Shown: positions 46,845 to 57,348, counted from the first letter of the stretch. The stretch: 64,000 nucleotides of DNA from Orientia tsutsugamushi str. Boryong (GCF_000063545.1 NC_009488.1:1054001-1118000); one strand, 5' to 3'. The notes: generated from the sequence alone by a model not told the origin. Program-made: numbers and translations.

Positions 46845-48689
46845 TTAATCATTCTCGTTATTACTTAAAGTTTTATTTTTACTACTTAAAAAACTCTTTA
46901 ATTTTTTTGATCTAACAGGATGTTTAAGTTTTCTTAGAGCCTTGGCTTCAATTTGTCTAACTCTTTCTCTTGTTACTTTAAATTCGCCACCAACTTCTTC
47001 AAGTGTATAATCAGTAGGTAACCCAATGCCAAATCTTAACCTTAATACTCGTTCTTCTCTAGCTGTAAGAGTTGATAGAGCGCGCGTAGTAGTCTCACGT
47101 AAACTAAATTTGATAGCTTCTTCTATTGGTAATACAGCGTTTTTATCCTCAATGAAGTCTGATAAGCAACTTCCATCTTCTTCACCGATAGGGTTTTCTA
47201 AACTAACTGGCTCTTTAGCAATTCTCATTACTTTTTTAACCTTATCTATTGGCATTGACAACTTCTCAGCGATTTCAGAGGCAGTAGGTTCATAACCTAA
47301 TTCGTTATGCATTTGCTTGCTAACTCTAACAATCTTGCTGATGGTATCAGCCATGTGAACTGGTATACGAATAGTTCGAGCTTGATCTGCAACAGCGCGG
47401 CTAATTGATTGCCTAACCCACCAAGTAGCACAAGTGGAAAATTTATATCCAAGAAGATAATTGTATTTATCTACAGCCTTCATAAGCCCGATATTACCTT
47501 CCTGAATTAAGTCTAAAAATGGTAATCCGCGATTAACATATGGTTTAGCAACATGTACTACCAAACGTGTATTAGATTCAACCATTTTCTTTTTTGCTAC
47601 TCTAACTTTCCGTTCACCATTTTGAATAGCTTGAATAATTTCCTTAAACCTTTTTAAAGGCAATAACATTGCTTGTTCAATTTCGCCGAAACAATCAATG
47701 GTGGACTTAATAAGATCCTTTTCCTTGCTTAAAAATTTATTCCACTCATCTTGATGTAATAATTTTACTTTCTGTAACCAATTACTACCGCTATTATATT
47801 GAAATAAGAAATCATGGCGGCTTATTTTATATTTTTCCGCAGCTTTAAGCAAATTAATTTCTTTACTAATTATATCTTTATTAACACTATATAATTTGTT
47901 TAAAATATTTTTAATAGACTGCTTGTTAAAGTGAATATTACTAACTGCTGCAATTAATTCTTTTGATAACTCAGTAAATTTTTTACTTTCTTGATAACTA
48001 CAGCTAGATTTATGCAATTTAAAATCATGAGCTGCAACTTCAAAAAGCTGAGTTGCTAAGTCGGAAACAACTTGCATCTTATCAAGAATTTTAGGCAAAA
48101 TTTCTGATTCTACCTTGGTTAAAGGTTCATTTTGCAATTCTTCACAATCACCATCAGAATCATAATCCTGTTGGTTATCATCTTCAGGCTGATCATAAAT
48201 GTTACTTTCTAGCTCAATAAGATTCCTTACTAATATTCTACTATGAACTAAGTCTTCATACCACTGTATTAAGAGTTTCATAACATATGGAAGATGGCAA
48301 ATGAAGTGTATCACTGTTTTTTTCCCTTCTTCCATTTGCTTAGCAAGTTCAATTTCTCCTTCTCTCGAAAGTAAAGTGGTATTGCTCATATCTTTTAGAT
48401 ATGCTCTAACAATATCAGTAGAGTATATATTATCATCTAAATCTTCTTCAAATTCTCCTTCAGTAGCATTAGAAGCTAGTGCTACTTCTTCTTCGATTTT
48501 ATCAGGACATACACCCAATTTAGTATAATCAAAATCTTTATCTAAGTTAATGTCAGAATCAGAAATTTTAGACGATAATTTTTCTGATTCATCAACAAAA
48601 TTGCTAGCTAACTCTTCTACATTTGTATTTTTTTTAGTTTTTTTATTGCAGATAATAGTTTTATTATTTTTATTACGCAGACTTGCCAT
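46845..48689 (-). CDS. rpoD: Primary sigma factor RpoD
   Basis: A 614-residue sigma-70. Region 1.2 is visible as YSTDIVRAYLKDMSNTTLLSREGEIELAK; region 2 as PFLDLIQEGNIGLMKAVDKY and KFSTCATWWVRQSISRAVAD; region 3 around EIAEKLSMPIDKVKKVMR; region 4 as LTAREERVLRLRFGIG and VTRERVRQIEAKALRKL. The length matches the family. It overlaps the dnaG stop by 17 nt. The dnaG-rpoD order is the classical macromolecular synthesis operon, here without rpsU. Confidence 0.95.
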   Translation of the reverse strand: MASLRNKNNKTIICNKKTKKNTNVEELASNFVDESEKLSSKISDSDINLDKDFDYTKLGVCPDKIEEEVALASNATEGEFEEDLDDNIYSTDIVRAYLKDMSNTTLLSREGEIELAKQMEEGKKTVIHFICHLPYVMKLLIQWYEDLVHSRILVRNLIELESNIYDQPEDDNQQDYDSDGDCEELQNEPLTKVESEILPKILDKMQVVSDLATQLFEVAAHDFKLHKSSCSYQESKKFTELSKELIAAVSNIHFNKQSIKNILNKLYSVNKDIISKEINLLKAAEKYKISRHDFLFQYNSGSNWLQKVKLLHQDEWNKFLSKEKDLIKSTIDCFGEIEQAMLLPLKRFKEIIQAIQNGERKVRVAKKKMVESNTRLVVHVAKPYVNRGLPFLDLIQEGNIGLMKAVDKYNYLLGYKFSTCATWWVRQSISRAVADQARTIRIPVHMADTISKIVRVSKQMHNELGYEPTASEIAEKLSMPIDKVKKVMRIAKEPVSLENPIGEEDGSCLSDFIEDKNAVLPIEEAIKFSLRETTTRALSTLTAREERVLRLRFGIGLPTDYTLEEVGGEFKVTRERVRQIEAKALRKLKHPVRSKKLKSFLSSKNKTLSNNEND

Positions 48690-50448
48690 GTTCTTCTTGT
48701 TCTAAGTGTAAAGCTTCATTTAAAAGGTCAATTTCATGTTCAATTTTAAAAATTTCTTGCTGATACAGACTCGCATTGTCAACACTATTTTGACAATCTA
48801 TGGTTAAACTATTAACATATTCTTCTTTTATAAGTAGAACTTGATACTTTTTATAAAATAAACTCCATAATAACTTTGCGCCGTATTTTTTATTTATTGT
48901 TAGCGACATACGACACACTGTTTCAGGTAATTTAAGTATAGATTCAGTAATGTCAGTTTTTATCGAATCCAGTAGACTGAAGTTATTACCTGATATGCTA
49001 TCTATCAACCATTTTCTAGCATTATATGCTTCTTTGTTACAAAATTCAAGATTAACAAAATTTTCTGCAATTACATCATCGTTTAGCAACTCTGGAAAGT
49101 GTACTATTAGTGATAATAACAGATACTCTAGGTATTCTTTGCTAGTTGGAGTGTTCAGATTTAATTTTTGTTTGTCAAAATATGAATTATTGCTATTAAA
49201 CCTATTTAATTGCCAATATTTTTGTTTAAAATATGTTTGATAGTTTTTTATTAATATCCAATCTTTGATTTCTTTAATATAATTATTAATTTTTTTCTCT
49301 AACTGAGCTTTAGATTCTGCTGTAGAAAATACTTTACCATTTGTTTCTAAACGCCATAAAGTTTCTGAAACTGCTAGCCTTGTATCTATAAGTTTTTGAA
49401 ACTGCGTAATTCCATGCTGTTTTAATAGTTGATCTGGATCTAATCCATCTGGTAACATGATAAAACTCATACTTTGAGAACAACTAATATGTGGTAAAAC
49501 TTTTATAACAGCCCTCTGTATAGCTCTGTTGCCAGCTTGATCTCCATCAAAGCATAAAATTATTTCATCGCAAATTTGCCATAATTTGTGTAAATGTTTT
49601 TCAGTTAGAGCTGTTCCTAAAGTCGCTACTGTTTCATAAATACCTTGAGATTGCAAAGCAATTAAGTCCATATATCCTTCTACAACTATCGCTCTATTTT
49701 TAGAGTAAATATGACTAGTTGCAATATCTTCGCCATATAATGCTTCATTTTTCTTAAATACAGCAGTTTCTGGAGAGTTAAGGTATTTTGGTTGGCTATT
49801 ATTATTTATAACTCGGCCTCCAAATCCTATGGTTTTATTGGCTAAATTAATAATGGGAAACATAATACGATCCCTAAAAATTTCATAGCTTTGCCCATTA
49901 TCATTTTTGGCTATTAAGCCAGACTTTACGATAAATGCTAAAGGAATTCCCCTCATTTCTAAAAATTCTTGCAATAAGTTTTTACCTGGAGCATAACCTA
50001 TCTTATATTTTTCGATTTGGAGATCAGATAAGCCTCTGTCATATAAATATGACCTAATATCATTAGAAAGAGAAGCAATGAAAAAATTCTGTGCAAGCTC
50101 AAGTGTATTATGAATTATATCTATTTCTTCATATAATTTTTCTTGCTCTTTTGAAAATATTGGTATATCAATACCATTTTCTTGAGCTAGCCTTAGCGCT
50201 GATTCTCTATAAGATAGACCAGAAGTATCTGCCACAAATTTTATTACATCACCATGAGCAGAGCAGCCAAAACAATGATAAAATTTCTTGCGGTCGTTAA
50301 CAGTAAATGATGGTGTTTTCTCAGAATGAAATGGACAAATTCCTACATATTCTCCTCCTCTTTTAATAAGAGTAACTTTTTGCTTAACAATCGTAGAAAC
50401 ATTGAGTATAGTTCTAATATTTTCATAAAAGAAATTAGTAGATCTCAT
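48673..50448 (-). CDS. dnaG: DNA primase DnaG
   Basis: Primase of 591 residues. The zinc-binding motif is CPFHSEKTPSF plus YHCFGCSAHGD near the N-terminus. The catalytic Toprim core has VVEGYMDLIAL and CFDGDQAGNRA, with PDGLDPDQLL following. The C-terminal helicase-binding domain is poorly conserved. I start at the ATG 50448 (MRSTNFFYENI) rather than the in-frame TTG at 50460. It overlaps rpoD by 17 nt. Confidence 0.95.
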   Translation of the reverse strand: MRSTNFFYENIRTILNVSTIVKQKVTLIKRGGEYVGICPFHSEKTPSFTVNDRKKFYHCFGCSAHGDVIKFVADTSGLSYRESALRLAQENGIDIPIFSKEQEKLYEEIDIIHNTLELAQNFFIASLSNDIRSYLYDRGLSDLQIEKYKIGYAPGKNLLQEFLEMRGIPLAFIVKSGLIAKNDNGQSYEIFRDRIMFPIINLANKTIGFGGRVINNNSQPKYLNSPETAVFKKNEALYGEDIATSHIYSKNRAIVVEGYMDLIALQSQGIYETVATLGTALTEKHLHKLWQICDEIILCFDGDQAGNRAIQRAVIKVLPHISCSQSMSFIMLPDGLDPDQLLKQHGITQFQKLIDTRLAVSETLWRLETNGKVFSTAESKAQLEKKINNYIKEIKDWILIKNYQTYFKQKYWQLNRFNSNNSYFDKQKLNLNTPTSKEYLEYLLLSLIVHFPELLNDDVIAENFVNLEFCNKEAYNARKWLIDSISGNNFSLLDSIKTDITESILKLPETVCRMSLTINKKYGAKLLWSLFYKKYQVLLIKEEYVNSLTIDCQNSVDNASLYQQEIFKIEHEIDLLNEALHLEQEEHGKSA

Positions 50449-50460
50449 TAGTATAACCAA

Positions 50461-50933
50461 TTAAAGTGATTGTTGTTAACTTTACATAACAAACTATCAT
50501 ATTTTCTATTGCCTTATAAAACAAGCGCAATTTTTTAGGTATTGTTGAATTAATAGTAACAAATCTGATATTAAAAGTTGCAATTAAGTTTAGTAATAAA
50601 CTGTAATTATAAGTATATCTTAACAGCAATAAAATTTCAAAGCCTAATCTTCAATGATAGCATTGTAATAACTTGAGCTTGATATAAGAAATATGTTGGA
50701 CTATATGAAGAATAAGTACGACAACTATTTTATATAGAGTAAAACACTTGCTGCCTTACTTGCTAACCAAGGTTTAGAGCTAATCACAAAAATTAGATCC
50801 AAAATGAAAGAAACAGTACTATGAAATCTCTACTTCTTAACAAAAGGCATATTATAGAAACCATTAATTGTTAGTTGAAATATCTTTTCCATATTGATCA
50901 CACTCGCTATAGGTTTGTTATGAATTTTTAAAC
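50461..50933. other. Intergenic, no gene seen
   Basis: About 470 bp upstream of dnaG. AT-rich with no family-like frame on either strand. Part may be IS debris, but I cannot assign it. Confidence 0.4.
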
Positions 50934-51040
50934 TATAGTCATTTACAATGAAGTTTGCGTATAAAATATCCTGTTGGTAAATCTTATGATGCTATTGTCG
51001 CTTTTTTTATGCTCATCAAACCTCATTGTAAATGACTATA
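50934..51040. repeat. 107-bp inverted-repeat element (MITE-like)
   Basis: Terminal inverted repeats of 23 bp, TATAGTCATTTACAATGAAG (left, beginning at 50934) and its complement (right, 51018-51040), with one mismatch. The interior is non-coding. It looks like a non-autonomous IS5-type element; the parental IS is not in this window. Confidence 0.6.
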
Positions 51041-51171
51041 ATGTTCTCTCTGCATTGCTTGCTTATGTTTTTAAAACTAATAAAATTTCTGTTTCTTTTT
51101 CAAGTTTGAATTATCTTTTACTTTCTTTGCCTTGCCTACTATTTCTCAATTAGATTGAACTCATGTTATTA

Positions 51172-51280
51172 AATAGTATACTTTTATAATACATTTTTTT
51201 ATGTTGGGTTATTCCTTTTTTATTTAAATTTTTCTTTTTAACTCAACATTCTTTCTTTGTATACCCTTTTTATATACCTT
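51172..51280. repeat. Dispersed repeat with inverted core, copy 2
   Basis: Partner of 24216-24328, with the GTTGGGTTA/TAACTCAAC inverted core at 51203-51247 and the TTTGTATACCCTTTTTA flank. It lies between an IS5-like element and dprA. Confidence 0.5.
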
Positions 51281-51367
51281 TCATTATCATATTCTAGCGT
51301 TGTTAAACTACATATATAGGCATTAAAAAAATATAACACTTATTTTTATTAGGTTTTGCAATATTTC

Positions 51368-52528
51368 TTATATCAAACTCTGATTGTATAAAATAACAAT
51401 TTTGTTACCTAAACAACGAGCAACTATGCCAGCTAATTCAAGTTCTAAGATGATGACATTAACTATATTCATTGGTAATTTAGTTTGGTTAACAATAACT
51501 TCTATGTCTAGTGGTACTGAAGATAATATATTTTTTACAATTGTTCGTTGATCATCAGTGATAGTAGTAGACTGATAGCTGCCATGGTCTTTATATTGTG
51601 TAAAATTTTCTTGATCGTAACAATTATTACTAGTATCAAGATTATATGTTGGAAGTTGTTCAATGATATCCTCAACTTGTTCTACTAAATAAGCTCCATT
51701 TTTAATCAAATGATTAGTGCCTTGATATCTTGGATCATATGGAAAACCTGGAACTGCAAATAGTTCTCTATTATATTCAAGTGTTAAACGAGCAGTGATA
51801 AGTGATCCAGATTTTAAATTTGCTTCTACAACTAAGGTTCCATATGATATTCCAGCAATAATTCTGTTACGTTGAGGAAAATGTTTACTGATAGGAGGGC
51901 AATAAATTGGCAACTCAGCTAAAATAAGTCCTTCATTAGCAATTTTATGATATAAATTAATATTTTCTTGAGGGTAAATATGATCAACTCCACCAGCTAT
52001 TACAGCAATAGTACTAGGTAATGCTGATTGATGTGCTGCAGTATCTATTCCTCTAGCTAAGCCAGATGCTATAACTATTTTGTTATCAACTAATTTTTTA
52101 ACAATGTTTTTAGTAAAAGTTACTCCATTTAAAGAAGCGTTTCTAGATCCAACTACAGCAAGAATTTTATGATTAAGTAATTTAATATCTCCTTTATAGA
52201 TAATGACTGGCGGAGGATCTGGAATATGTAATAATAGTTTTGAGTATTCAGAATGATGATGAGTAAGAAGAAAAGCATTGAATTTTCTCAACACTTCTAT
52301 TTCCTGTAATGCTTCTGAGTTAGTGTAGATTTTTATTGGCTTTCGCTTTCCTCCTTTAAGAGAAAAATATGCAACATTCTGTAAAGCTATTTTAGCGCTA
52401 CCAAATAATCTAATTAGCTCAAAAAAAGTTTTAGGACCAACATTCTCACTTCTAGCTAAACGTAGGGTATAAATTGTTTCATCATCATACTCAGTAGAAC
52501 TATTATCACTAACTGGCACTTTTAGCAT
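51368..52528 (-). CDS. dprA: DNA processing protein DprA
   Basis: A 386-residue DprA/Smf protein. The Rossmann-like domain has VVGSRNASLNG near residue 125, SGLARGIDTAAHQSAL, AVIAGGVDHIYPQEN and FPQRNRIIAGIS. The C-terminal winged-helix domain is near 325-375 (SSVPLDIEVIVNQTKL). In transformable bacteria it loads RecA on single strands; in intracellular bacteria its role is unclear. The N-terminal SAM-like part (LARSENVGPKTFFELI) is present, so the gene looks complete. Confidence 0.92.
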   Translation of the reverse strand: MLKVPVSDNSSTEYDDETIYTLRLARSENVGPKTFFELIRLFGSAKIALQNVAYFSLKGGKRKPIKIYTNSEALQEIEVLRKFNAFLLTHHHSEYSKLLLHIPDPPPVIIYKGDIKLLNHKILAVVGSRNASLNGVTFTKNIVKKLVDNKIVIASGLARGIDTAAHQSALPSTIAVIAGGVDHIYPQENINLYHKIANEGLILAELPIYCPPISKHFPQRNRIIAGISYGTLVVEANLKSGSLITARLTLEYNRELFAVPGFPYDPRYQGTNHLIKNGAYLVEQVEDIIEQLPTYNLDTSNNCYDQENFTQYKDHGSYQSTTITDDQRTIVKNILSSVPLDIEVIVNQTKLPMNIVNVIILELELAGIVARCLGNKIVILYNQSLI

Positions 52529-52568
52529 ACAGTCCGTAGCAATTTATAAACTGCAAAGGAACTTAAAA

Positions 52569-53171
52569 TTACAACTTCTCAGCATTTGATGTTAAGTAGT
52601 GACATATACCATCTGATGTTGCTTCTATTCCTTCAGTTCCTGGAGTCCAACCAGCTGGGCATACATCACCGTACTTTTTATGAAAATCTATTGCATCAAT
52701 TATTCTTAAACTTTCTTCAACATTTCGTCCTATACTTAAATCATTAATAGTGACATGGCGTAGTACAAACTCTTGATCAATAATAAATGTTGCTCGAACA
52801 GCTACTCCAGCCTGGTTGAGCACATTATACGTCTTGGAAATATCTTTATTTATGTCTGACACTAATGGAAATTGTATGTCACCTATTCCTCCCTTATTAT
52901 AAGGAGTAAGTTTCCAAGCTTTATGGCAAAAATGTGAGTCTACACTAATTCCAATCACTTCAGTATTTCTTTTTAAGAACTCACCATATCTATTATTAAA
53001 AGCAATAATTTCCGTTGGACAAACAAAAGTAAAGTTTAAAGGATAAAAAAATAAAACTGCCTTTCTACCGTCCAGTTCATGTTTTAAGTTAAATTTTTCA
53101 TTAATATTGTTCTTTGGCAAAACTGCTGGAGCTGTAAAATCACAAGCTGACTTACCTACAAAAATTTCCAT
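52569..53171 (-). CDS. Typical 2-Cys peroxiredoxin
   Basis: A 200-residue AhpC/Prx1-type peroxiredoxin. The peroxidatic cysteine is in FTFVCPTEIIAF near residue 50 and the resolving cysteine in DVCPAGWTPG near 171. It reduces hydrogen peroxide and organic peroxides, probably using thioredoxin. It lies 40 bp upstream of dprA on the same strand. This family is often called AhpC or TsaA in Rickettsiales. Confidence 0.92.
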   Translation of the reverse strand: MEIFVGKSACDFTAPAVLPKNNINEKFNLKHELDGRKAVLFFYPLNFTFVCPTEIIAFNNRYGEFLKRNTEVIGISVDSHFCHKAWKLTPYNKGGIGDIQFPLVSDINKDISKTYNVLNQAGVAVRATFIIDQEFVLRHVTINDLSIGRNVEESLRIIDAIDFHKKYGDVCPAGWTPGTEGIEATSDGICHYLTSNAEKL

Positions 53172-53439
53172 AGCTACTACTCTCTAACTAAATAAATTAT
53201 TTGAATAAATTATACTAATAAAATATATCCATGTACCCATAATATTCTAAATTAAAAATACTGCAACTAGAATCTAACAGCAATATACCTATTAAATTTG
53301 TCCAAGAAAAAAGAAATTGTAATAAGCTAAACTTAAGATATTAGTAAAAAAGTGATAAATTATTTTAAGATACCTAAACATGCGCCACTTACCATATAAG
53401 CAATATAGCATAAGTCAAAAAAATATTTACATTAGAAAG

Positions 53440-53680
53440 GATATTAGTTTGAAAACGCAAAAATAGAATAAAATTGGAAGGCAAAGAAGAGAAGATAAAA
53501 TTGGAATTAAGTTTAGAGATAGAATAACTTGAAGAAGAAGCAATTATATGAACTAAGAAATTAATAGGAGCACGGTGTTTAGTATGCTCTAAATGTAAGA
53601 TGGTTTTTTTAATACACTAAGTACAGATTCAATTAAGGAAGGTCTATTTAATAAACCAGAGTTTGATATTTAGATATAAG
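53440..53680 (-). mobile_element. IS982-family remnant, strongly decayed
   Basis: Sequence such as GAAGCAATTATATGAACTAA followed by ATTAATAGGAGCACGGTGTT and TATGCTCTAAATG matches the IS982 3' ends at 26680-26830 and 41450-41600, with many changes and stops. No frame survives. Confidence 0.55.
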
Positions 53681-53720
53681 GAGATAGATTATAGTATATT
53701 TGGAATAAGGATTACAATAA

Positions 53721-53799
53721 TAGATCTCTTTCGAAACTGGTTAACGTAGTTCAAAATTATTGCTGACAAATATCGAAATAGACGTAAAAGATTCGGTCT
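53721..53799. repeat. Left half of palindromic repeat, 5' of intron 2
   Basis: TAGATCTCTTTCGAAACTGG to GATTCGGTCT, equal to the left half of the palindrome at 28626-28770, broken exactly where the intron GTGCG begins. The right half follows the intron at 55751-55817. Confidence 0.8.
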
Positions 53800-55750
53800 G
53801 TGCGTCAAGAAAAGGTGAATTAATCTTACTGGTGAAAGTCCAGTTATGGAAGGAGAAGCTAGATCCACCATATAGCGAGTCTTGTGCTGCTGAAGGTAAC
53901 GACAGTAGTAAAGCGTAGACAGTGAAACATTCGAGCCGAAACCAAATGGTGAACGTGATAGCCCTGAAAGTGAGATGTAGTGGAAGCCGATATGTTCTAG
54001 CACATAGTAGGCAAAAGAAGATTGGAGGTCAAACTAGTAAAAATCCAAAAATTTTCAACCACCGGGGTCGCAGGCGTCAGCGAGTTTGTAAAGATTAATG
54101 ACACAACTTGAGAAGTCCTTATAACTCTTACGTAATTAAGTAAGTATTCAAAGTACAAGTGGTGAAACATAAGGCTTTGGAGATGGTGTAAGGATGGCTG
54201 AGTTAGCCATAGTAGTGATGAAACCTAGTAATGTGGGTGGAGCAAAGGGGTTAGCAGAAAAGTAAGAATGCAAGAGGGAAACAATGGCTGTACACAGCAT
54301 AGACAGAAATACATGGTTAACGAAACTTGAGCGTATAAAGTTGCTATCATCGAAAAATCAAGACATAAAGTTTAATAATCTAAATCAAGACATAAAGTTT
54401 AATAATCTTGGACATATCATTGATTTAAAGATATTAGAAGAACAATATAAGGAACTCGATAGCAAGAAAGCGATAGGAATAGATGGTATAACCAAAGAGG
54501 ATTATGGTAAGAAGTTGAAAGCAAATCTGCTCTCGCTTCTTACTAGAATTTGCAATGGGAAATATCAGGCTAAACCTGCACGAATAACAGAAATTCCAAA
54601 AGAAGATGGAGGCAAAAGACATTTGGTAATATCATGTTTTGAAGATAAGATAATCGAGTCTACAGTAAGCAAGATACTAAACTCTGTGTTTGAGCAAATA
54701 TTCTTAAAGTATTCATATGGATTTCGACCTAAATTAAATGCACACGACGCTTTAAGGGAGTTAAATAGACTTACGTATAACTTCAATAAAGGGGCTATAG
54801 TAGAGATTGATATAACAAAGTGTTTCAATACAATCAAGCATTGTGAGTTGATGGAATTTCTAAGAAAGAGAATATCTGACAAGAAATTTCTAAGACTAGT
54901 TATGAAACTGATTGAAACACCAATCATAGAAAATGGTACTATAGTTACTAACAAAGAAGGTTGTCGTCAAGGATCAATAGTTTCACCAATCCTGGCAAAT
55001 GTCTTTCTGCATTATGTTATAGATAGCTGGTTTGCAAAAATCAGCAAAGAAAACTTAATGGGACAAACAGGAATGGTGAGGTACTGCGACGATATGGTAT
55101 TTGTCTTTGAAAAGGAAACAGATGCGAAAAGGTTTTATGATGTTTTGCCTAAAAGGTTAAATAAGTATGGGCTAAATATCAATGAAGCTAAATCACAAAT
55201 GATTAAATCTGGTAGAGACCATGCTGCAAATTTAGCCAAACAAGACAAGAAGATCGCAAGTTATAATTTTCTTGGATTTACTTGCTATTGGAGAAAATCA
55301 AGATTTGGCATAACATGGAGACTAAAATATACCTCAAGGAGAGATCGTTTTACTGAGAAACTGAAAGGACTGAGAAAATATTTGCGTAGTCAGCTAAACA
55401 AGCAAGATAAAACACAAACATTATCACAAGTCATTAGAGTTATTAGGTGAATGGATCAACTATCATGGTATATCGGATAACAAAAGACGAGTAAGTTCAT
55501 TTATCAACCAAAGTACACGTGCAATATATAACTGGTTCAATAAAATGGGAGGAAAACGTAAGATGAATTGGAAAAGACTAACCGAGATACTTAAAAGAGT
55601 AAATTTTCCTAAAATTGGAAAGATTGTCTCAATGTTCTAGACAACAAATAAGGCATAATGCTTATCTTATTTTTGAGAGCCGGATGCGGTAATTCTGCAA
55701 GTCCGGTTCTGAGGAGGGGCCTAATTGAGCAATTGGTTAGGTCTACTCAC
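53800..55750 (+). mobile_element. Group II intron, full-length copy
   Basis: A complete group II intron. It starts GTGCGTCAAGAAAAGG (5' consensus GUGYG), has a structured 5' region of about 480 nt, the reverse transcriptase (54284-55450 plus shifted tail), then a domain V-like hairpin (GAGCCGGATGCGG...GTCCGGTTC, 55677-55709) and a domain VI-like stem ending CTACTCAC. The 3' boundary may be 1-2 nt further. It sits inside a palindromic repeat. It is nearly identical to the copy at 58873-60826. Confidence 0.88.
54284..55450 (+). CDS. ltrA: Group II intron reverse transcriptase
   Basis: A 388-residue reverse transcriptase. Palm motifs: KAIGIDGITKEDY, YGFRPKLNAHDAL, GCRQGSIVSPILANVFLHY and catalytic RYCDDMVF. 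The N-terminus holds a 9-residue tandem duplication (NQDIKFNNL twice). The frame ends at VIRVIR, while the maturase X-domain tail (LGEWINYHGISDNKRRVSSF to 55640) is in another frame. The same shift occurs in all three copies. Whether the RT works without the tail in frame is unknown. Confidence 0.88.
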   Translation: MAVHSIDRNTWLTKLERIKLLSSKNQDIKFNNLNQDIKFNNLGHIIDLKILEEQYKELDSKKAIGIDGITKEDYGKKLKANLLSLLTRICNGKYQAKPARITEIPKEDGGKRHLVISCFEDKIIESTVSKILNSVFEQIFLKYSYGFRPKLNAHDALRELNRLTYNFNKGAIVEIDITKCFNTIKHCELMEFLRKRISDKKFLRLVMKLIETPIIENGTIVTNKEGCRQGSIVSPILANVFLHYVIDSWFAKISKENLMGQTGMVRYCDDMVFVFEKETDAKRFYDVLPKRLNKYGLNINEAKSQMIKSGRDHAANLAKQDKKIASYNFLGFTCYWRKSRFGITWRLKYTSRRDRFTEKLKGLRKYLRSQLNKQDKTQTLSQVIRVIR

Positions 55751-55817
55751 ATAGATTTAATTTGATCTCTGACATTTATAATTTTGAACTACCTTAGCCA
55801 GTTTCGAACGAGGTCTA
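55751..55817. repeat. Right half of palindromic repeat, 3' of intron 2
   Basis: AGATTTAATTTGATCTCTGA to CGAACGAGGTCTA, completing the palindrome whose left half is at 53721-53799. Confidence 0.78.
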
Positions 55818-55885
55818 ATTTTTAAATTAGCTAAATATCCTCAAACACAGATTTTACCTGCAATAATTAGTTTACATGCATGCAT

Positions 55886-55904
55886 GTGCGACATGAAGTC
55901 GCAC
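55886..55904. other. Short perfect hairpin
   Basis: GTGCGAC-ATGAA-GTCGCAC, 7-bp stem and 5-nt loop without T-run, in 223 bp of otherwise featureless sequence (55818-56040). Confidence 0.35.
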
Positions 55905-56040
55905 TATTCTTACCACAACGTTTATATTAGTCAGATAGTATTATAAATATTATAACTTCTAGCACATTTACTAATTATTTGTGTAGCCTTAGACATATAC
56001 TCTCGTACTAACTCCATACAAGGTTTTGTTGAATATCACT

Positions 56041-56535
56041 CATTCGAATCTTGCTTATCTTTTTTTCATATAATGCTTGTGCATAAGTATGTATTCTTTC
56101 AGCATTCTCTTTCCAGTTTATAGTATATATTTTGCTATACTCTTCAATATACTTATAACACAGCTCTTTGAATGTAATATCGTTAGCTTTTCTTTCTCTT
56201 TCTTTTATATGATTCTCATTTTCTTCTATCTTTTTTGTTGACGTTTTACTTCTCTTGGATCTATTCCGTTCGCCATTAATTTCTTTAATTCTATTGCTTT
56301 TTCTAGCTTCTCTAACAGATAAATATGGAAATACAACTATCTTTATTTTTAAAAACTCTGGTTTTTAAATTTTTGTTCTACATAAAGTGTTAATCTTCCA
56401 CTAGATGATTTTCTTCCACGAAGCCACTGTACAACTTTATCACTATAGATTCGTGTTTTTTTCCTTTGGAGTTTTAATTTTACGTAGTGCTCGATTTGTA
56501 AACTTTAATGATATTGAAGGCATAATCACTCCACA
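56041..56535 (-). pseudogene. int: RAGE integrase remnant, N-terminal half
   Basis: Minus-strand remnant matching the N-terminal half of the integrase at 44610-45614. The repeated text begins CATTCGAATCTTGCTTATCT and includes the region of the KELCYKYIEEYAKIY stretch and the start near 56523. Frameshifts are numerous. It is followed by the same upstream spacer. Confidence 0.65.
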
Positions 56536-56940
56536 TAATATTAATGTATATATTATTATTAATATATATTACACTTACTTAAACATCTGATCTATATTAT
56601 GCTTCTTTTTGATAGCAAATTTTTTATACTAATTTGTTCATAATACATATAACTTGAAAATCATTTATCAATCTTAAGTTGTATATATTTTTCGATCATT
56701 AGATTAACCTCTAGATTGAAAACTTGTCCACAATTTCCTAAATTTTTTCAACCTATTTTCAACCTATTGCTTTAATTTTTTTGTTATATTAACAAATATT
56801 GCAAATATGTTTATAGTTAAAGTTGAAGATTGATTATAAATATTAATAAAAATTAACATAAGTTAATAGTAAGTTCTATAAAGTGTAGAAGTTAACAAAA
56901 ATTAATATTTTTTCTTCTTTATATTTGATATGTCTTTGCA
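56536..56940. repeat. Integrase upstream region, second copy
   Basis: Partner of 45615-46041; shares TATATTAACAAATATTGCAA and GTTAACATAAGTTAATAG-like segments (here AATTAACATAAGTTAATAG). No gene is seen. Confidence 0.5.
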
Positions 56941-56999
56941 CCTTTACCTATAGACATGTTATATAGTATAAGGTATTGTTGAGTCTGAATTAATATGAT

Positions 57000-57345
57000 T
57001 CAATGACACGCTAATTGTGTAGTCTGACTTACACCTGTATCTGCCATACAACTTGCAAACGTCCTTCTTAGATCATGTATTCTGAAATTTTTTATGCCTG
57101 CCTTTTCACAAATCCTATTCCATGGTCCATGTGGCTGTTCTAAGTGTTAGCTTTTTGCTACTATCACTTGGTAGCACCCATGTACTTTTAGATGTTAATT
57201 TCCTTGCTTGTAATATTTCTATTATCTCATTTGTTAATGATATATTTTGCACCTTCCAGTTCTTAGTTTTTGGTATATTATTTTTCTTACAAAATCTATA
57301 TTGTCCTATTCCATCTTCAACACATTCTTTTTTCTAGCTCAAGTG
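57000..57345 (-). pseudogene. int: RAGE integrase remnant, C-terminal half
   Basis: Minus-strand remnant of an integrase C-terminal domain. IHDLRRTFAS (HxxR) is readable around 57045-57085, and a segment matching LQARKLTSKSTWVLPS lies near 57160-57220. It lies above the N-terminal remnant on the same strand, so the two are not collinear and come from different copies or a rearrangement. Frames are broken. It is about 600 bp from the 3' end of tRNA-Ile. Confidence 0.65.
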
Positions 57346-57348
57346 TAT

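Noticed and set aside
53689-54003. Minus-strand frames at the intron 5' region (also 58705-58941)
   Set aside because: They are antisense to the structured ribozyme domains, and conserved only because the intron RNA is conserved.
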